Shown: positions 15,901-21,895, counted from the first letter of the stretch. The stretch: 28,262 nucleotides of DNA from Alphaproteobacteria bacterium (GCA_020632875.1 JACKET010000033.1:1-28262), one strand, 5' to 3'. Notes: generated by a model from the letters alone, not told the origin. Program-made: numbers and translations.

Positions 15901-17088
15901 GGCCGGATCCGCCGCCAGGAGCACTTCTCGGCCGTCATCCAGCTCGGCCTCGCGCCGGAGATCGACCCGCTGCCGAACGCGTTCCTGCCGGACGAGGTCA
16001 TCGGGCAGCCGGCGATCTACAAGCGCTTCTTCCACGGCCCGATCTTCCAGGTCCTCACGAACGTCTTCGGGGTGAGCCGCGACGGCCTCATCGCCGAGGC
16101 CCTCGTGGAGCCGGAGGCCATCGCCGGCGGCCTGATCACCGGGCCCCTGGCGCTCGAGGCCGCGTTCCAGAGCGCCGGGCTGCATCGCCTCATCACGGCC
16201 CACGTGATGGGCCTGCCGATGGCGATCGGGCGCGTGCAGTTCGTGCAGCCGCCCGAGGCCGGGCAGACGTTCTCGGTGACCGTCCGCCAGATCGGAGACG
16301 CCTACGACGTGGACGTCGACGCGCTGAACACGCCGCTCCTGCGCATCCGCGGCTTCACGCTCGCCGAGCGCGGCCCGATCCACCCCGACGACCGGTTCCC
16401 CGAGCCCGAGGGCGGCCGTCCGAAGGCCTTCCCGACCGCGACGATGCGGTCCGGCGGCTCGGTGGAGTCCGGTGCGCGCGCCGACGCGAGCGAGGACCCG
16501 GGTCCCTGGCTCTCGGCCGACGAGCTCGCCGAGGTGCAGGCCCGCGGCACCGACCGGCGCCAGCGCGATCGCATCGCGGGGCGGATCGCCGCCAAGCGCG
16601 CCCTGGCGGCCCTCACCGGCGTCCCGCCGCTCGAGATGGTCGTGCGCACGGCCGAGTCGGGCGAGCCCATCGCCGAGGTGCCGGGCTGGCCGACCGCCCG
16701 CGTGAGCGTCTCGCACCGCGAGGGCCACGCCGTCGCCGCCGCCGTGTCGCACGGGCGCATCGGCGTCGACCTCGAGCGCGTCGAGCCGCGGTCGGAGAGC
16801 TTCGTGCAGATGTGGCTCTCGCCCGAAGAGCAGGCGCTCGCGCCCTCACCGCTCGAGCAGACCCTCGTGTGGTCCGCGAAGGAGGCCGTGCTCAAGGCCC
16901 TCGGCACCGGGATGGCGATCGCGCCGCACCACGTGCGCGTGCAGGCCATCACGCCGGACGCCATCGAGGTGTCGCTCGTCGGCCCCGCGCTCCAGCGCCT
17001 GGAAGCCGTGGGTGGGGGCGAGATCCGCGTCGGTTGGTGCCGCGTCGAAGGCGACGAAGTCCTCGTCCGGGTCGATCTCGCCGCGTAG
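6910..17088 (+). CDS. Giant PUFA-synthase/enediyne-PKS-like multidomain synthase with C-terminal PPTase
   Basis: A 3392-residue iterative-type fatty-acid/polyketide synthase, probably cytoplasmic. Domains by motif: degenerate NPD/TIM-barrel-like region (1-320, GREAGG at 94-99); KS1 (about 360-835; Cys579, His713, His754); AT (about 985-1270; GHSLGE with Ser1087; SHAFHS near 1188-1193, suggesting malonyl use); carrier 1 (1355-1434); KS2 (about 1520-1990; Cys1738, His1886, His1926); carriers 2 and 3 (2114-2192, 2271-2345); KR (about 2500-2870; nucleotide-binding GGARGI, Ser2794, Tyr2807); DH hot-dog (about 2900-3160; His2921); Sfp-type phosphopantetheinyl transferase (about 3200-3392; GVDLE with Asp3287 and Glu3289; WSAKEA with Lys3324 and Glu3325). 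Ala/Pro linkers separate domains. Each carrier has Thr (1389, 2150, 2304) where the phosphopantetheine Ser normally sits. ATG 6910 follows GGAG. No ER or thioesterase domain is visible. Product unknown. Confidence 0.93.
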   Translation: MTGGILVLLPAPLAHLASVVVEAGCIPVVDATGSHVPAVPDGAWVRIRPGRPAPGSGPVILAELGAPVPDRPTWLESAAPRAVPAGYAGLVLKGREAGGMCGEDDGLVALAECPEPGRVILDAGVGPDTAAAAAALGAAGVLLVEPHLGCPEIGLPAPLARRLALPDDEITQVVGGLRVANSPIAPVLRELVRGGSPWQLADGLFEHGPLHRLWLAGQGLALASELAQRYGSLRALLSAYVEAFGGWQGRVRDGVSGSAANVVHTAASLATPHTAAGVGGTVGSAVLWQEAAFLRRPVSGGSILAALATGQPVLADTDAVSRARAKVPAAEKPAAPAKPETAPVVAAPVAAPAVKRGEPEARPAIAIIGIGCLLPGGANSAEAFWQNIVGERNAIGTVPADRWDAALYFDEDRDAPDRTYTRIGGFLDGFEFEPKRFRIPPKVAGQVDPVQQITLTAVADALADAGLQLDNRDKTGKPFDRARCAVILGNSLGGEVSDQYAVRLAWPAVEEQLRSAPTFKALPEGDRLRVLGELEARFKAGLPEINEDSMPGELANVIAGRIANAFDLGGANYTVDAACASSMAAIDNACKALQNGEADLCITGGADRSMNIATYVKFCKIGALSPDHSAPFDDSANGFVMGEGAGIMVLKRYEDAVRDGDRIYAVIRGIGASSDGKGKGITAPNIVGQIRALERAYEAAGMKPWEVDLVEAHGTSTVVGDKVEVEALSQVIGGGRRGDRGSVRIGSVKSMIGHLKSAAGAASCIKTALALYHGVLPPSLGFRTARSDVPFDTVPLQVQTKAEPWPHTPDGLRRAGISAFGFGGTNFHVVMESYAGQPLPSSRPAAPPARQEAPAVLPPIPAPPPPRPVAVQAPVAAKAPAKAPVAPAPSRLAPPAPPAVSRPDLPEGIWATSGADSEELAANLEALIAGRPAPFEPASPLRIAAASSGAEEREEQLQRALKAVRKGSNPDMLRGRGVHLEDGPVDGKLAMLFTGQGSQYTDMGLDLAEAYPLVADTFAEADRIVGPTLGKGISDFIRCLPGEDRDAKEEVLKRTEYSQPATLTLDVAILRLLAAYGVQPDMVAGHSLGEYGAAVAAGILTFEQALLAVSARGREMANIRLDDPGKMAGIASNTETVEEVLADVPGYVVPANKNCPTQTVIAGASDAVDEAVERFRARGITVHPLPVSHAFHSRIVAPASDPLRGVLAKLGPQAPRRPISTNVTGDWYPSSPDAIVDLLAQQISSPVEWVAQTERMYEAGARLFVECGPKRALAGFTVAILKRRPHRAMFTNHPKQGGVRSFRDALAGLLAAGLPVRPEPGAPDLFAPTEPRRSTTVAIAAAAQQGEPETAVPTDIEDSILQIVADATGYEKEEFDLDYELEADLGVDTVKQAEVFAQIRDTFQIPDDPDFDPSAHKTLRSLIDWAASRIGATAYVRLPTEEVPLPVAEPAQLATAAEPTWAAAPSAVPGTTPTLPADVIVAFLESAAEAGLSGEGPEAFARALLPAVQTLLSAAYEASQMNLAPFTRTLAEVVCSGASIGLPGGDGVFDEANLVSILRGDNRIDHIGERAQQFLEKGLVRLVKDAQTGAGSFLPVEDIEQVIRLAGIRKDFDLAEWGADSSLVRALDITSQLAIAAGLEALRDAGIPLVRATKVSASGKTVPGPWQLPPSLQDGTAVIFASAFPGYDQMVEKLASNGDDGEGHFDRRFLFQVLSMGHSQFAQLIGAKGPNTAINAACASTTQAISIAEDWIRLGRCERVLVIGADDVTSPNLLPWIGSGFMAAGAATTKDVVEEAALPFDARRHGMILGMGAVGMVLERADLAKARGIAPVATLVASRIVNSAFHGSRLDVSHIAGAMKDLVADAARKEGIEPAEMAQNGFFMSHETYTPARGGSAAAEIDSLRAAFGGAADAITIANTKGFTGHAMGAGIEDGVAVKALQYGVVPPLANLREPDESLGALRLSRGEMRDFRYGIRLAAGFGSQLALTIWRAEARGDERIANPAARLAWLRQVSGFEHVDEFVDQRTLRVKESTADHVLPIKPALSPAEHLKAGGVLPPRPTVQHALAEAAAAAARVEAPAKPVAVTAPVATPAAPVAAPVAAAPAAASGGDPGEVLPALIGIIAEKTGYEPDELEPDFELEADLGIDTVKQAEVLSEITDRYGLAKDDDFRLADHPTIEALASYVAGRMGAPAAPRPTLVEDDEPAPAPEPPAPVKAAPVKAAPVEAPVAKAAPPAKPPVELPPSAEAPPPPLALAPAPAAPAGEKPDVLGTLLKVVAEKTGYDVEELETDFELEADLGIDTVKQAEILADLREHFGFAQDDDFRLADYPTIEALAGYLESQLGDAPAATPAPPPFEADDVQTTVGASTRFTMGRAEDAPVRTPLTAIDPGPGDVDPTLEPLPADMDPVPAISRDDVFPADLDRHALSSSSHAQDVDGVAPLPASFRVRRPILVDRPAKPVETGLNGLHVLVLGESPTAHALRQEIGLRGGTTDGPYNVVVDMSDDVLVGFRQARFLEKDRPARWLTVTRMGGLDPVDAERAWLDGARAGFTKALGREWDETYAKVVDLPAEEGDLEVATIVCDELRIDGDTEIFLRAGRRRSIRYKTENRPPSHRIQGQPTFLITGGARGICARIAQEFCERGRVKLVLVGRSEVPDAPYDLEAEKANVKELLKRRGERPTPANIEKHLVPMRRANEALENIEAMRATGAVVSYEACDTADADATRALVERVTATHGTVDVCIHGAGVEESRLIREKDEGAWHRIFDGKAIGGRALMEALPQGTLFVSMGSVAGRFGNPGQVDYAAANDAMARRCLAHPNALHLDWTAWGDVGMAADSAMKRILEERGVDLLPADAGAALLADLIAAEFRGELVVAGRLGDFQTDSGHPLIDRIEMDGDVIRGYREMSLGSDPWLVDHAIDDVPVLPGVIGLELMAAVAGLVQPGSTYVGARDVKFEAPVKIHGEQTVLLVVEAEPVGPHEVQARLIAVRALRTGRIRRQEHFSAVIQLGLAPEIDPLPNAFLPDEVIGQPAIYKRFFHGPIFQVLTNVFGVSRDGLIAEALVEPEAIAGGLITGPLALEAAFQSAGLHRLITAHVMGLPMAIGRVQFVQPPEAGQTFSVTVRQIGDAYDVDVDALNTPLLRIRGFTLAERGPIHPDDRFPEPEGGRPKAFPTATMRSGGSVESGARADASEDPGPWLSADELAEVQARGTDRRQRDRIAGRIAAKRALAALTGVPPLEMVVRTAESGEPIAEVPGWPTARVSVSHREGHAVAAAVSHGRIGVDLERVEPRSESFVQMWLSPEEQALAPSPLEQTLVWSAKEAVLKALGTGMAIAPHHVRVQAITPDAIEVSLVGPALQRLEAVGGGEIRVGWCRVEGDEVLVRVDLAA

Positions 17089-17093
17089 CCCCG

Positions 17094-17099
17094 TACAAT
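17094..17099 (+). promoter_or_regulatory. Possible -10 element TACAAT for the acetyltransferase gene
   Basis: TACAAT stands out in very GC-rich DNA just after the megasynthase stop and about 44 nt before the preferred acetyltransferase start. No convincing -35 lies at the usual distance, so the call rests on the hexamer alone. Confidence 0.3.
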
Positions 17100-17142
17100 G
17101 TCTCCGCGCGGCGGTGCGGCCGTTGCGTCGGAGGAACGCGGG

Positions 17143-17727
17143 ATGATCATCCGGGAGCTCGACGATGGCGTGGTGATCCGCCGCCTGGACGCCGAGAGCG
17201 CGGGGACGTGGCGTGCCGCCTTCACGGGCGCGTACCAGACCATCTTCTCCGGCCATCCCTACTACGAGCGCTACTACCCGAGCGAGGCGGAGGGCATCTT
17301 CCGGAAGCTCGTCACGACGCCCGACAACGTGTTCCTCGTCGCGACGGTGGGCGAGACACAGGTCGTCGGGTTCGGCGTCGCCATCCCGCTCGCGGCGAAG
17401 ATCTCCGTCGCGGCCGAGCTGACGGGCCTCGTCCCCGTGAAGCACACGATGTACCTCGCCGAGATGGGGGTGCTCGAGCAGCACCGCGGCCGCAAGCTCG
17501 GCAAGGTGCTCGTCTCCGACCGCATCGAGCTGATGGACCGCGACAACTACAGCCACGTGGTGCTGCGCGTCAGCACCACCGAGAGCCCGTCCCTGCAGCT
17601 CTACAAAGACCTCGGCTTCGAAGAGATGGGCGTCTACACCGAGGTCTCGTCGATGCGGATCGACGGGCGCGTGAAGACCGATCGGCGGATGTTCCTCTCG
17701 CGCGTGCTGTCGCAGGTGAAGGTCTGA
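17143..17727 (+). CDS. GNAT-family N-acetyltransferase
   Basis: A 194-residue GCN5-related acyltransferase that would move an acetyl group from acetyl-CoA to an unknown amine. The acetyl-CoA loop is seen as EQHRGRKLGK after a hydrophobic strand (motif A), followed by the LYKDLGFEEMG segment typical of motif B. I prefer ATG 17143 because GGAGG at 17130-17134 sits 8 nt upstream; the ATG at 17100-proximal position 17098 overlaps a possible -10 hexamer and has no ribosome binding site. It begins 54 nt after the megasynthase stop on the same strand, so it may be co-transcribed. No motif ties its substrate to lipid synthesis. It ends three bases before the convergent small lipoprotein gene. Confidence 0.85.
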   Translation: MIIRELDDGVVIRRLDAESAGTWRAAFTGAYQTIFSGHPYYERYYPSEAEGIFRKLVTTPDNVFLVATVGETQVVGFGVAIPLAAKISVAAELTGLVPVKHTMYLAEMGVLEQHRGRKLGKVLVSDRIELMDRDNYSHVVLRVSTTESPSLQLYKDLGFEEMGVYTEVSSMRIDGRVKTDRRMFLSRVLSQVKV

Positions 17728-17730
17728 GCC

Positions 17731-18249
17731 CTACCAGGGCGGGATCGTGAACCCGAACATCCCGCCGCCCTCGCGGCGCCCGAGCTCTTCCCACGTGCCG
17801 TCGCTCGCCATGCGCTCGACCGCGTAGGTGTCGACCTCGGGGCCTTCGAAATCGGGGCAGCCCTTGTCTCCCGCGACCTCGAACACCCGGAGGACGCTGC
17901 CGGCCGGAGCGGTGTCTTCGGGCGGGTCGGGGAGGGAGAAGTACGCGTACTCGTCCATCTCCAGGGAGTAGATGCCGGCGCCCGTCGCGCAGTCCCCATC
18001 GGGCTCGCCCGCGAGGAGGGCGCCGTCGGCGGCGTCGCCGTCGAACTTGAACGGGCCGGTGCTGTCGACCCAGTCGACGACCTGGGTGCCGCCGGAGTCG
18101 TGCTCGAGGGCGACCGCGTCGAGCTCGATGGTGCCGAAGTTCACGATCCGGAAGATCGACAGGATGCCGACCGGTGGGCCGTCGCCGCTACCGCGCGGGC
18201 ATCCGGCGAGCAGGGCGGTGCACAGGACCAGGGCGAATGGCTTCTTCAT
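17731..18249 (-). CDS. Small lipoprotein of unknown function
   Basis: A 172-residue predicted lipoprotein. The N terminus has two lysines, a hydrophobic core and an LLAGC lipobox with Cys17, so it should be exported and lipid-anchored. Start ATG 18249 is preceded by AAGGGG on the minus strand. The mature part contains a Cys pair and acidic segments but no family I recognise. It lies 71 nt downstream of the M64-like peptidase gene and may belong to the same transcription unit. A possible own -10 (TAGACT, minus strand 18296-18291) exists in the gap. The 3' end is only three bases from the convergent acetyltransferase stop. Confidence 0.82.
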   Translation of the reverse strand: MKKPFALVLCTALLAGCPRGSGDGPPVGILSIFRIVNFGTIELDAVALEHDSGGTQVVDWVDSTGPFKFDGDAADGALLAGEPDGDCATGAGIYSLEMDEYAYFSLPDPPEDTAPAGSVLRVFEVAGDKGCPDFEGPEVDTYAVERMASDGTWEELGRREGGGMFGFTIPPW

Positions 18250-18298
18250 GGTGGTTCCCCTTCGTCGCGCCTCGGGGAGGCGGCGAGGGGAGTCTACC

Positions 18299-18320
18299 CG
18301 GGTTCGGTGCGGAGAACCGC
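18299..18320 (-). terminator. Candidate hairpin after the M64-like peptidase gene
   Basis: GGTTC (18301-18305) pairs with GAACC (18314-18318 on the plus strand), directly after the peptidase stop. The stem is short and has no T-tract; it may only attenuate transcription. Confidence 0.2.
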
Positions 18321-19799
18321 CTATTCGAATCGCCACACCTGCTCGAGGTCCTCCGTGCCCACGCGCACGTCGGGCGTGTCGAGGCGCGCGCGGACCTCGA
18401 AGGGCCGCGAGCCGACCCGCACGGGCTCGAGGCCGTACGACGTGCGGAAGACCTTGCCGTTGCGGGACCACTCGAGGACCACGTCGTCGATCGGGCCGTG
18501 CGGAACGGCCTTGCCGCCCTCGAAGTCGATCCCGTCGATCGGGTCGGCGTGCTGGAGGATGCGGCGCACGAGCTGCTCGGTGCAGACAGGGCAGAACTCG
18601 TGGCCGGCGTTCATCGCGCAGCTGCGCTGGGGCCGGTACAGGTCGGCGCAGTTGTACGCGGGGGCGAAGGCCCCGACGATTCCGCGGTAGTCCGACGTGC
18701 TCGGGGTGGGCAGGGGGGTGCCGGGGTCGACCCAGTGCATCCACGGCGGGTTCGCGCCGTCGTCGGTGATGTTCGGCGGCAGGCCGAGGCGGTCGTCGAG
18801 GATGCAGAAGTCGGTCGCGTACTCGTCGCCGAGCAGGCCGACCGTGTGGCCCAGCTCGTGCACACCGGCTTCGGCGAACCCGTTCCAGTCGGTCGTGGCG
18901 GTGGCGTAGTGGATCGCCATGCCGGCCGGCCGGTCGGTGTTCACGAGCACGATGACGAAGTCCCAGGGCACGACGGAGACGGCGCGCGCCACGTCCCACT
19001 GCTCGGTCTGGAAGATCGCGCGGCTGTCGTAGCTCAGCCCGGAGAGCCGGTTGATCGCCTCGACCGGGAAGATCGAGCCGAAGGCCGTGTCGCGCACGCC
19101 GCAGCTCGGGCAGTCGAAGCTCGCGCCCGACTCGTTGCTGGCGACGTCGACGCGGTGGATGTCGATCAGGCCGGCGAGCCCGGCGAACGGCGCGCGGCCG
19201 AGCAGCTCTTCGGCGAGCCGGTCGGCCTTCCGCCGGAAGTCGCCCATCTCGTCGGACGTGAAGCCGTCGCCGATGATCGCGATGTCGAGGCGGTTCGACG
19301 AGGGGCCGGAGCCGTGCAGCGTCTCGAAGTCGAGCACACCCTCGTAGAGGCCGAGCTCGTCGGCGTCGATGCGCGAGAGGTCGTAGGACCCCGCGTCGGC
19401 GTAGGTCTGGTCGGGGTTGCGGATCTGGAAGCGCACGCGCTCGCCGCCTTCGAGCAGCGGCACGGTGACCTGGAACCGGCCGAGGGTGGGCAGGGCCTGG
19501 AGCACGTCGAGGCCGGCCTCGGCACCCCAGTAGTCGAGGAACGCGTCGACCAGGATGGGGCCGTTCGTGCTCCGCTCGTACAGCACGTCGCCCGCGCCGT
19601 TCAGGATCTGGTAGCGGAACCCCTCGCGCGCGTCGGTGGGCGCGTCGATGTCGACGTGCTGGTCGCCGCGGATCGCCCCCTGCACCGTGATCGCCGCGCC
19701 GTTGGTCGTCGCCGTGAGCACGACGCCGGGCGCGCTGGCGGGCAGCGCGGTCGCGACGGGCTCGGGCGCCGAGCAGGCGAGCAGGGCGAGGGCGAGCAT
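18321..19799 (-). CDS. M64-like zinc metallopeptidase lipoprotein
   Basis: A 492-residue exported protein with the zinc motif HELGH (His314, Glu315, His318) continuing into GDEY at 324-327, the arrangement of IgA-peptidase M64-type proteins. An N-terminal beta-rich region (about 20-170) precedes the catalytic domain, and Cys-rich segments (FDCPSC, EFCPVC) flank it. The C-terminal ~90 residues are beta-like. The start at 19799 gives a very short lipoprotein signal ending in LLAC with Cys9, without a charged n-region. Start and upstream stop share one base (TGATG), so translation is coupled to the preceding lipoprotein gene. It probably acts at the cell surface or outside the cell. The substrate is unknown; the family name does not mean it cuts IgA. 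Confidence 0.87.
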   Translation of the reverse strand: MLALALLACSAPEPVATALPASAPGVVLTATTNGAAITVQGAIRGDQHVDIDAPTDAREGFRYQILNGAGDVLYERSTNGPILVDAFLDYWGAEAGLDVLQALPTLGRFQVTVPLLEGGERVRFQIRNPDQTYADAGSYDLSRIDADELGLYEGVLDFETLHGSGPSSNRLDIAIIGDGFTSDEMGDFRRKADRLAEELLGRAPFAGLAGLIDIHRVDVASNESGASFDCPSCGVRDTAFGSIFPVEAINRLSGLSYDSRAIFQTEQWDVARAVSVVPWDFVIVLVNTDRPAGMAIHYATATTDWNGFAEAGVHELGHTVGLLGDEYATDFCILDDRLGLPPNITDDGANPPWMHWVDPGTPLPTPSTSDYRGIVGAFAPAYNCADLYRPQRSCAMNAGHEFCPVCTEQLVRRILQHADPIDGIDFEGGKAVPHGPIDDVVLEWSRNGKVFRTSYGLEPVRVGSRPFEVRARLDTPDVRVGTEDLEQVWRFE

Positions 19800-20503
19800 C
19801 AATCGAGCTCTTCGGGGTCGACGACGAGCAGGTCGATCCGCGACACGCAGGTGTCGGTGTACTTCGCGCCCGGGTAGACCGAGAGGATCTCGATCTGGGC
19901 CCAGGTCGCGGGCTTTTCGGTGCCGTGCACGCGCTGCCATGGCGGCTCGCCCTGCTGGAGCGCCGCGAACCAGTCGTCGATCGGCTGGCTGGTGCTCGGG
20001 TCGACCTTCTTCGGCTTCGCGGGATCCTCGAGGGTGTACACCTGGTCGACGCCGTTGTCGGTCGTGAGCCGGAAGGTCTCGATCCGGCCGTTCGCGCCGA
20101 GCAGGTCGAGGCTCTTGAAGAACCCGCCGTACACGCCGATGGCGTCGATCATCAGCGGACGCCCGAACTCGACCTTCAGCGTGCTGCCGATGCCCGGCCC
20201 GTCTTTCTCACCTTCGCACCAGGCCTTCGCGAGGTCTGGACCGAGCACGTTCGACGCGGCGTACTTCTCGGGGTCGAGCACGCTGCTCGCGGTGACCTGC
20301 ACGTCGACCCCCGGCGTGCTCAACAGGTCGCTGCACACGGCGCAGGCCCAGTCGACGCCGCGCATGCCGAACATGCCGGGCTCGGGAGCGGGCGGTGCCT
20401 CGGGTTCGGGCTCGGGAGCCGGCGCAGGCGCCGGTGCGCTCGTCGGAGCGGGTGCGGGTGCGGGCTCGGAGCCCCCGCACGCCAGGAGCGTCATCCACCA
20501 CAT
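19799..20503 (-). CDS. Lipoprotein with discoidin/NADase-type glycan-binding-like domain
   Basis: A 234-residue predicted lipoprotein. The signal is very short (MWWMTLLAC, Cys9). A Pro/Ala/Glu linker at about 13-44 is followed by a short Cys-containing segment. The rest is a beta-sandwich-like domain with the pattern seen in NADase-type glycan-binding and F5/8-discoidin domains: an Asn-Val-Leu step, then an AWCEG and GPGIG segment. Such domains bind carbohydrates or surfaces. ATG 20503 is chosen because GAGAGG lies upstream; ATG 20494 is an alternative that would remove most of the signal. It starts 11 nt after the sulfatase stop and overlaps the M64-like gene by one base, so the three probably work at the same surface. 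Confidence 0.8.
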   Translation of the reverse strand: MWWMTLLACGGSEPAPAPAPTSAPAPAPAPEPEPEAPPAPEPGMFGMRGVDWACAVCSDLLSTPGVDVQVTASSVLDPEKYAASNVLGPDLAKAWCEGEKDGPGIGSTLKVEFGRPLMIDAIGVYGGFFKSLDLLGANGRIETFRLTTDNGVDQVYTLEDPAKPKKVDPSTSQPIDDWFAALQQGEPPWQRVHGTEKPATWAQIEILSVYPGAKYTDTCVSRIDLLVVDPEELD

Positions 20504-20514
20504 GTCGGGACCTC

Positions 20515-21894
20515 TCAGTCGTCCGTCAGGTAACCGAGTGCTTCGAGGGCGCGCCGGGTGTGCTCGGGCATCTCGGCGGTCCGGTGGCCGGGAGCGGCGC
20601 GGTCCCACGACCACAGCATCGCGTACAGCGCGGGCAGGAGGCCCGGCGGATGGCCGTCTGCGAGGTGCGGCGGGATGTCGTGGGCCGGATCGGACTCGAG
20701 CCGCCAGCCGCCCGCGAGCACGCCGCGCTTCAGCGGCAGGTTGTTCCACCGGTCGGTGGCCTCGAGCTGCCGGGGCCGCGTGGCCTCCATGAACACGGCG
20801 CGCTGGCCGGACTCGGGCCAGCGCCCGGCATCGAGCACGGGGCCGGGCCGCACGAGCTCCCACAGGTCGGTGCCCAGCGTGGGCTCGAGTCCGGCGAGGC
20901 GCTCGAGGGTCGGTGCGAGCTGATCCATCGGCGCCTGGCGCTCGACGACGCGGTGGCGCGCGATCGGCACGTCTCCGTAGGCCTTCATGAGCATCGGTAC
21001 GTGCAGCACGCCGTCGCTCACGTCGTTCCCGTGGGTCCACGCGAAGATCGGGTCTTCGGACAGGACCTCGCCGTGGTCGCCGACGATGACGAGCAGCGCA
21101 TCGTCCGCGAGCACCCCGCGCGCCTCGAGCCCTGCGACCAGCGCGCCGATCTGCGCGTCGAGCCACGCGACCTCGCCGAGGTAGCGCCCATTCACCGCGG
21201 CCAGGGCGCCCTCGTACGCCGCGCCCTCCTGGAGCGCGAGGATCAGCGGCTTGAGCGGGGCGTCGGGCTCGGTGAACGGCCCGTCGTAGCCGGGCACGGC
21301 GAAGCGCGTGCGGTACGGCTCGGGCGGCTCGTACGGGCTGTGGGCGTCGAAGAAGTGCACGAACAGGAAGAGCGGGCGGGAGGGGTCGCGCGCCTCGACC
21401 GTCGCGAGGGCGCGGCGGACCACGTCGTCGGCGGGGGTCTGGTACATCAGGCCGCGCAGCGACGGGCTCTCGTCGTCGTACACCGCGAACCCGCGCTCGA
21501 GGCCCTGGCCCTCTTCGAGCGCCGCTGCGCCGATCACCGCGCGCGTGTCGTAGCCCGCCGAGGCCAGGCGCTCGGTGAGCAGCGGCACGGCCGGATCGAG
21601 CGCGAACCCGTTGCGGACGACGCCGTGCTCGTGGGGATCGCGTCCCGACAGCATCGAGGCGTGCGAGCTGAGGGTCGATGGCGCGTGGGCGTAGAACCGC
21701 GCGAACCGGATGCCCTCCGCCGCGATCGCGTCCATCACCGGTGTACGCGGCGTGTCGGGGCTCGCGTCGCGGAACGGGACGGGCGGGGCGCCGTAGCACG
21801 AGAGCGCATCCGCACGCGTCGTGTCGAGCGACACGAGCACGATGTCGGGCGCCCCTGCCAGGGCCGTGGCCAGTGCCGTTATGAGGGCTGCCAT
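20515..21894 (-). CDS. Exported alkaline-phosphatase-superfamily (sulfatase-fold) hydrolase
   Basis: A 459-residue protein with an N-terminal signal peptide (Ala/Leu-rich, ending around AGA at 13-15). The superfamily metal site begins with Asp24 in SLDTTRAD. At the nucleophile position the sulfatase Cys/Ser-x-Pro-x-Arg motif is replaced by TLSSH, with Thr74 as the likely nucleophile, as in some phospho-transferring relatives. A later VGDHGE gives further metal ligands. It is therefore better called sulfatase-fold hydrolase or transferase than a proven sulfatase. ATG 21894 is chosen over the upstream open frame because the signal peptide starts there. It heads a tightly packed operon with the glycan-binding-like and M64-like lipoproteins. 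Its start codon shares CATG with the divergent lipoprotein gene. Confidence 0.87.
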   Translation of the reverse strand: MAALITALATALAGAPDIVLVSLDTTRADALSCYGAPPVPFRDASPDTPRTPVMDAIAAEGIRFARFYAHAPSTLSSHASMLSGRDPHEHGVVRNGFALDPAVPLLTERLASAGYDTRAVIGAAALEEGQGLERGFAVYDDESPSLRGLMYQTPADDVVRRALATVEARDPSRPLFLFVHFFDAHSPYEPPEPYRTRFAVPGYDGPFTEPDAPLKPLILALQEGAAYEGALAAVNGRYLGEVAWLDAQIGALVAGLEARGVLADDALLVIVGDHGEVLSEDPIFAWTHGNDVSDGVLHVPMLMKAYGDVPIARHRVVERQAPMDQLAPTLERLAGLEPTLGTDLWELVRPGPVLDAGRWPESGQRAVFMEATRPRQLEATDRWNNLPLKRGVLAGGWRLESDPAHDIPPHLADGHPPGLLPALYAMLWSWDRAAPGHRTAEMPEHTRRALEALGYLTDD

Positions 21895-21895
21895 G
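21892..21895. promoter_or_regulatory. CATG shared by two divergent start codons
   Basis: On the plus strand ATG 21893-21895 starts the small lipoprotein; on the minus strand ATG 21894-21892 starts the sulfatase-fold gene. The plus-strand ribosome binding site GAGGG (21883-21887) lies within the sulfatase gene. The minus-strand site AGAGGA (complement of about 21906-21911) lies within the lipoprotein gene. Promoters must likewise lie inside the opposing genes. Confidence 0.6.

Noticed and set aside
5320..16752. An 11.4-kb uninterrupted open frame on the minus strand (3810 codons)
   Set aside because: It lies opposite the SNF2, SWIM and megasynthase genes, whose protein motifs are clear. Stop codons are rare in antisense frames of very GC-rich DNA, and the translation is low-complexity with no recognisable domain.
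17098..17142. Alternative start of the acetyltransferase at 17098
   Set aside because: No ribosome binding site precedes it and it overlaps a TACAAT hexamer; ATG 17143 has GGAGG at good spacing.
18250..18999. N-terminal extension of the small lipoprotein gene to 18999
   Set aside because: It covers the M64-like gene in another frame. The Lys-Lys signal peptide with LAGC lipobox and ribosome binding site mark the start at 18249.
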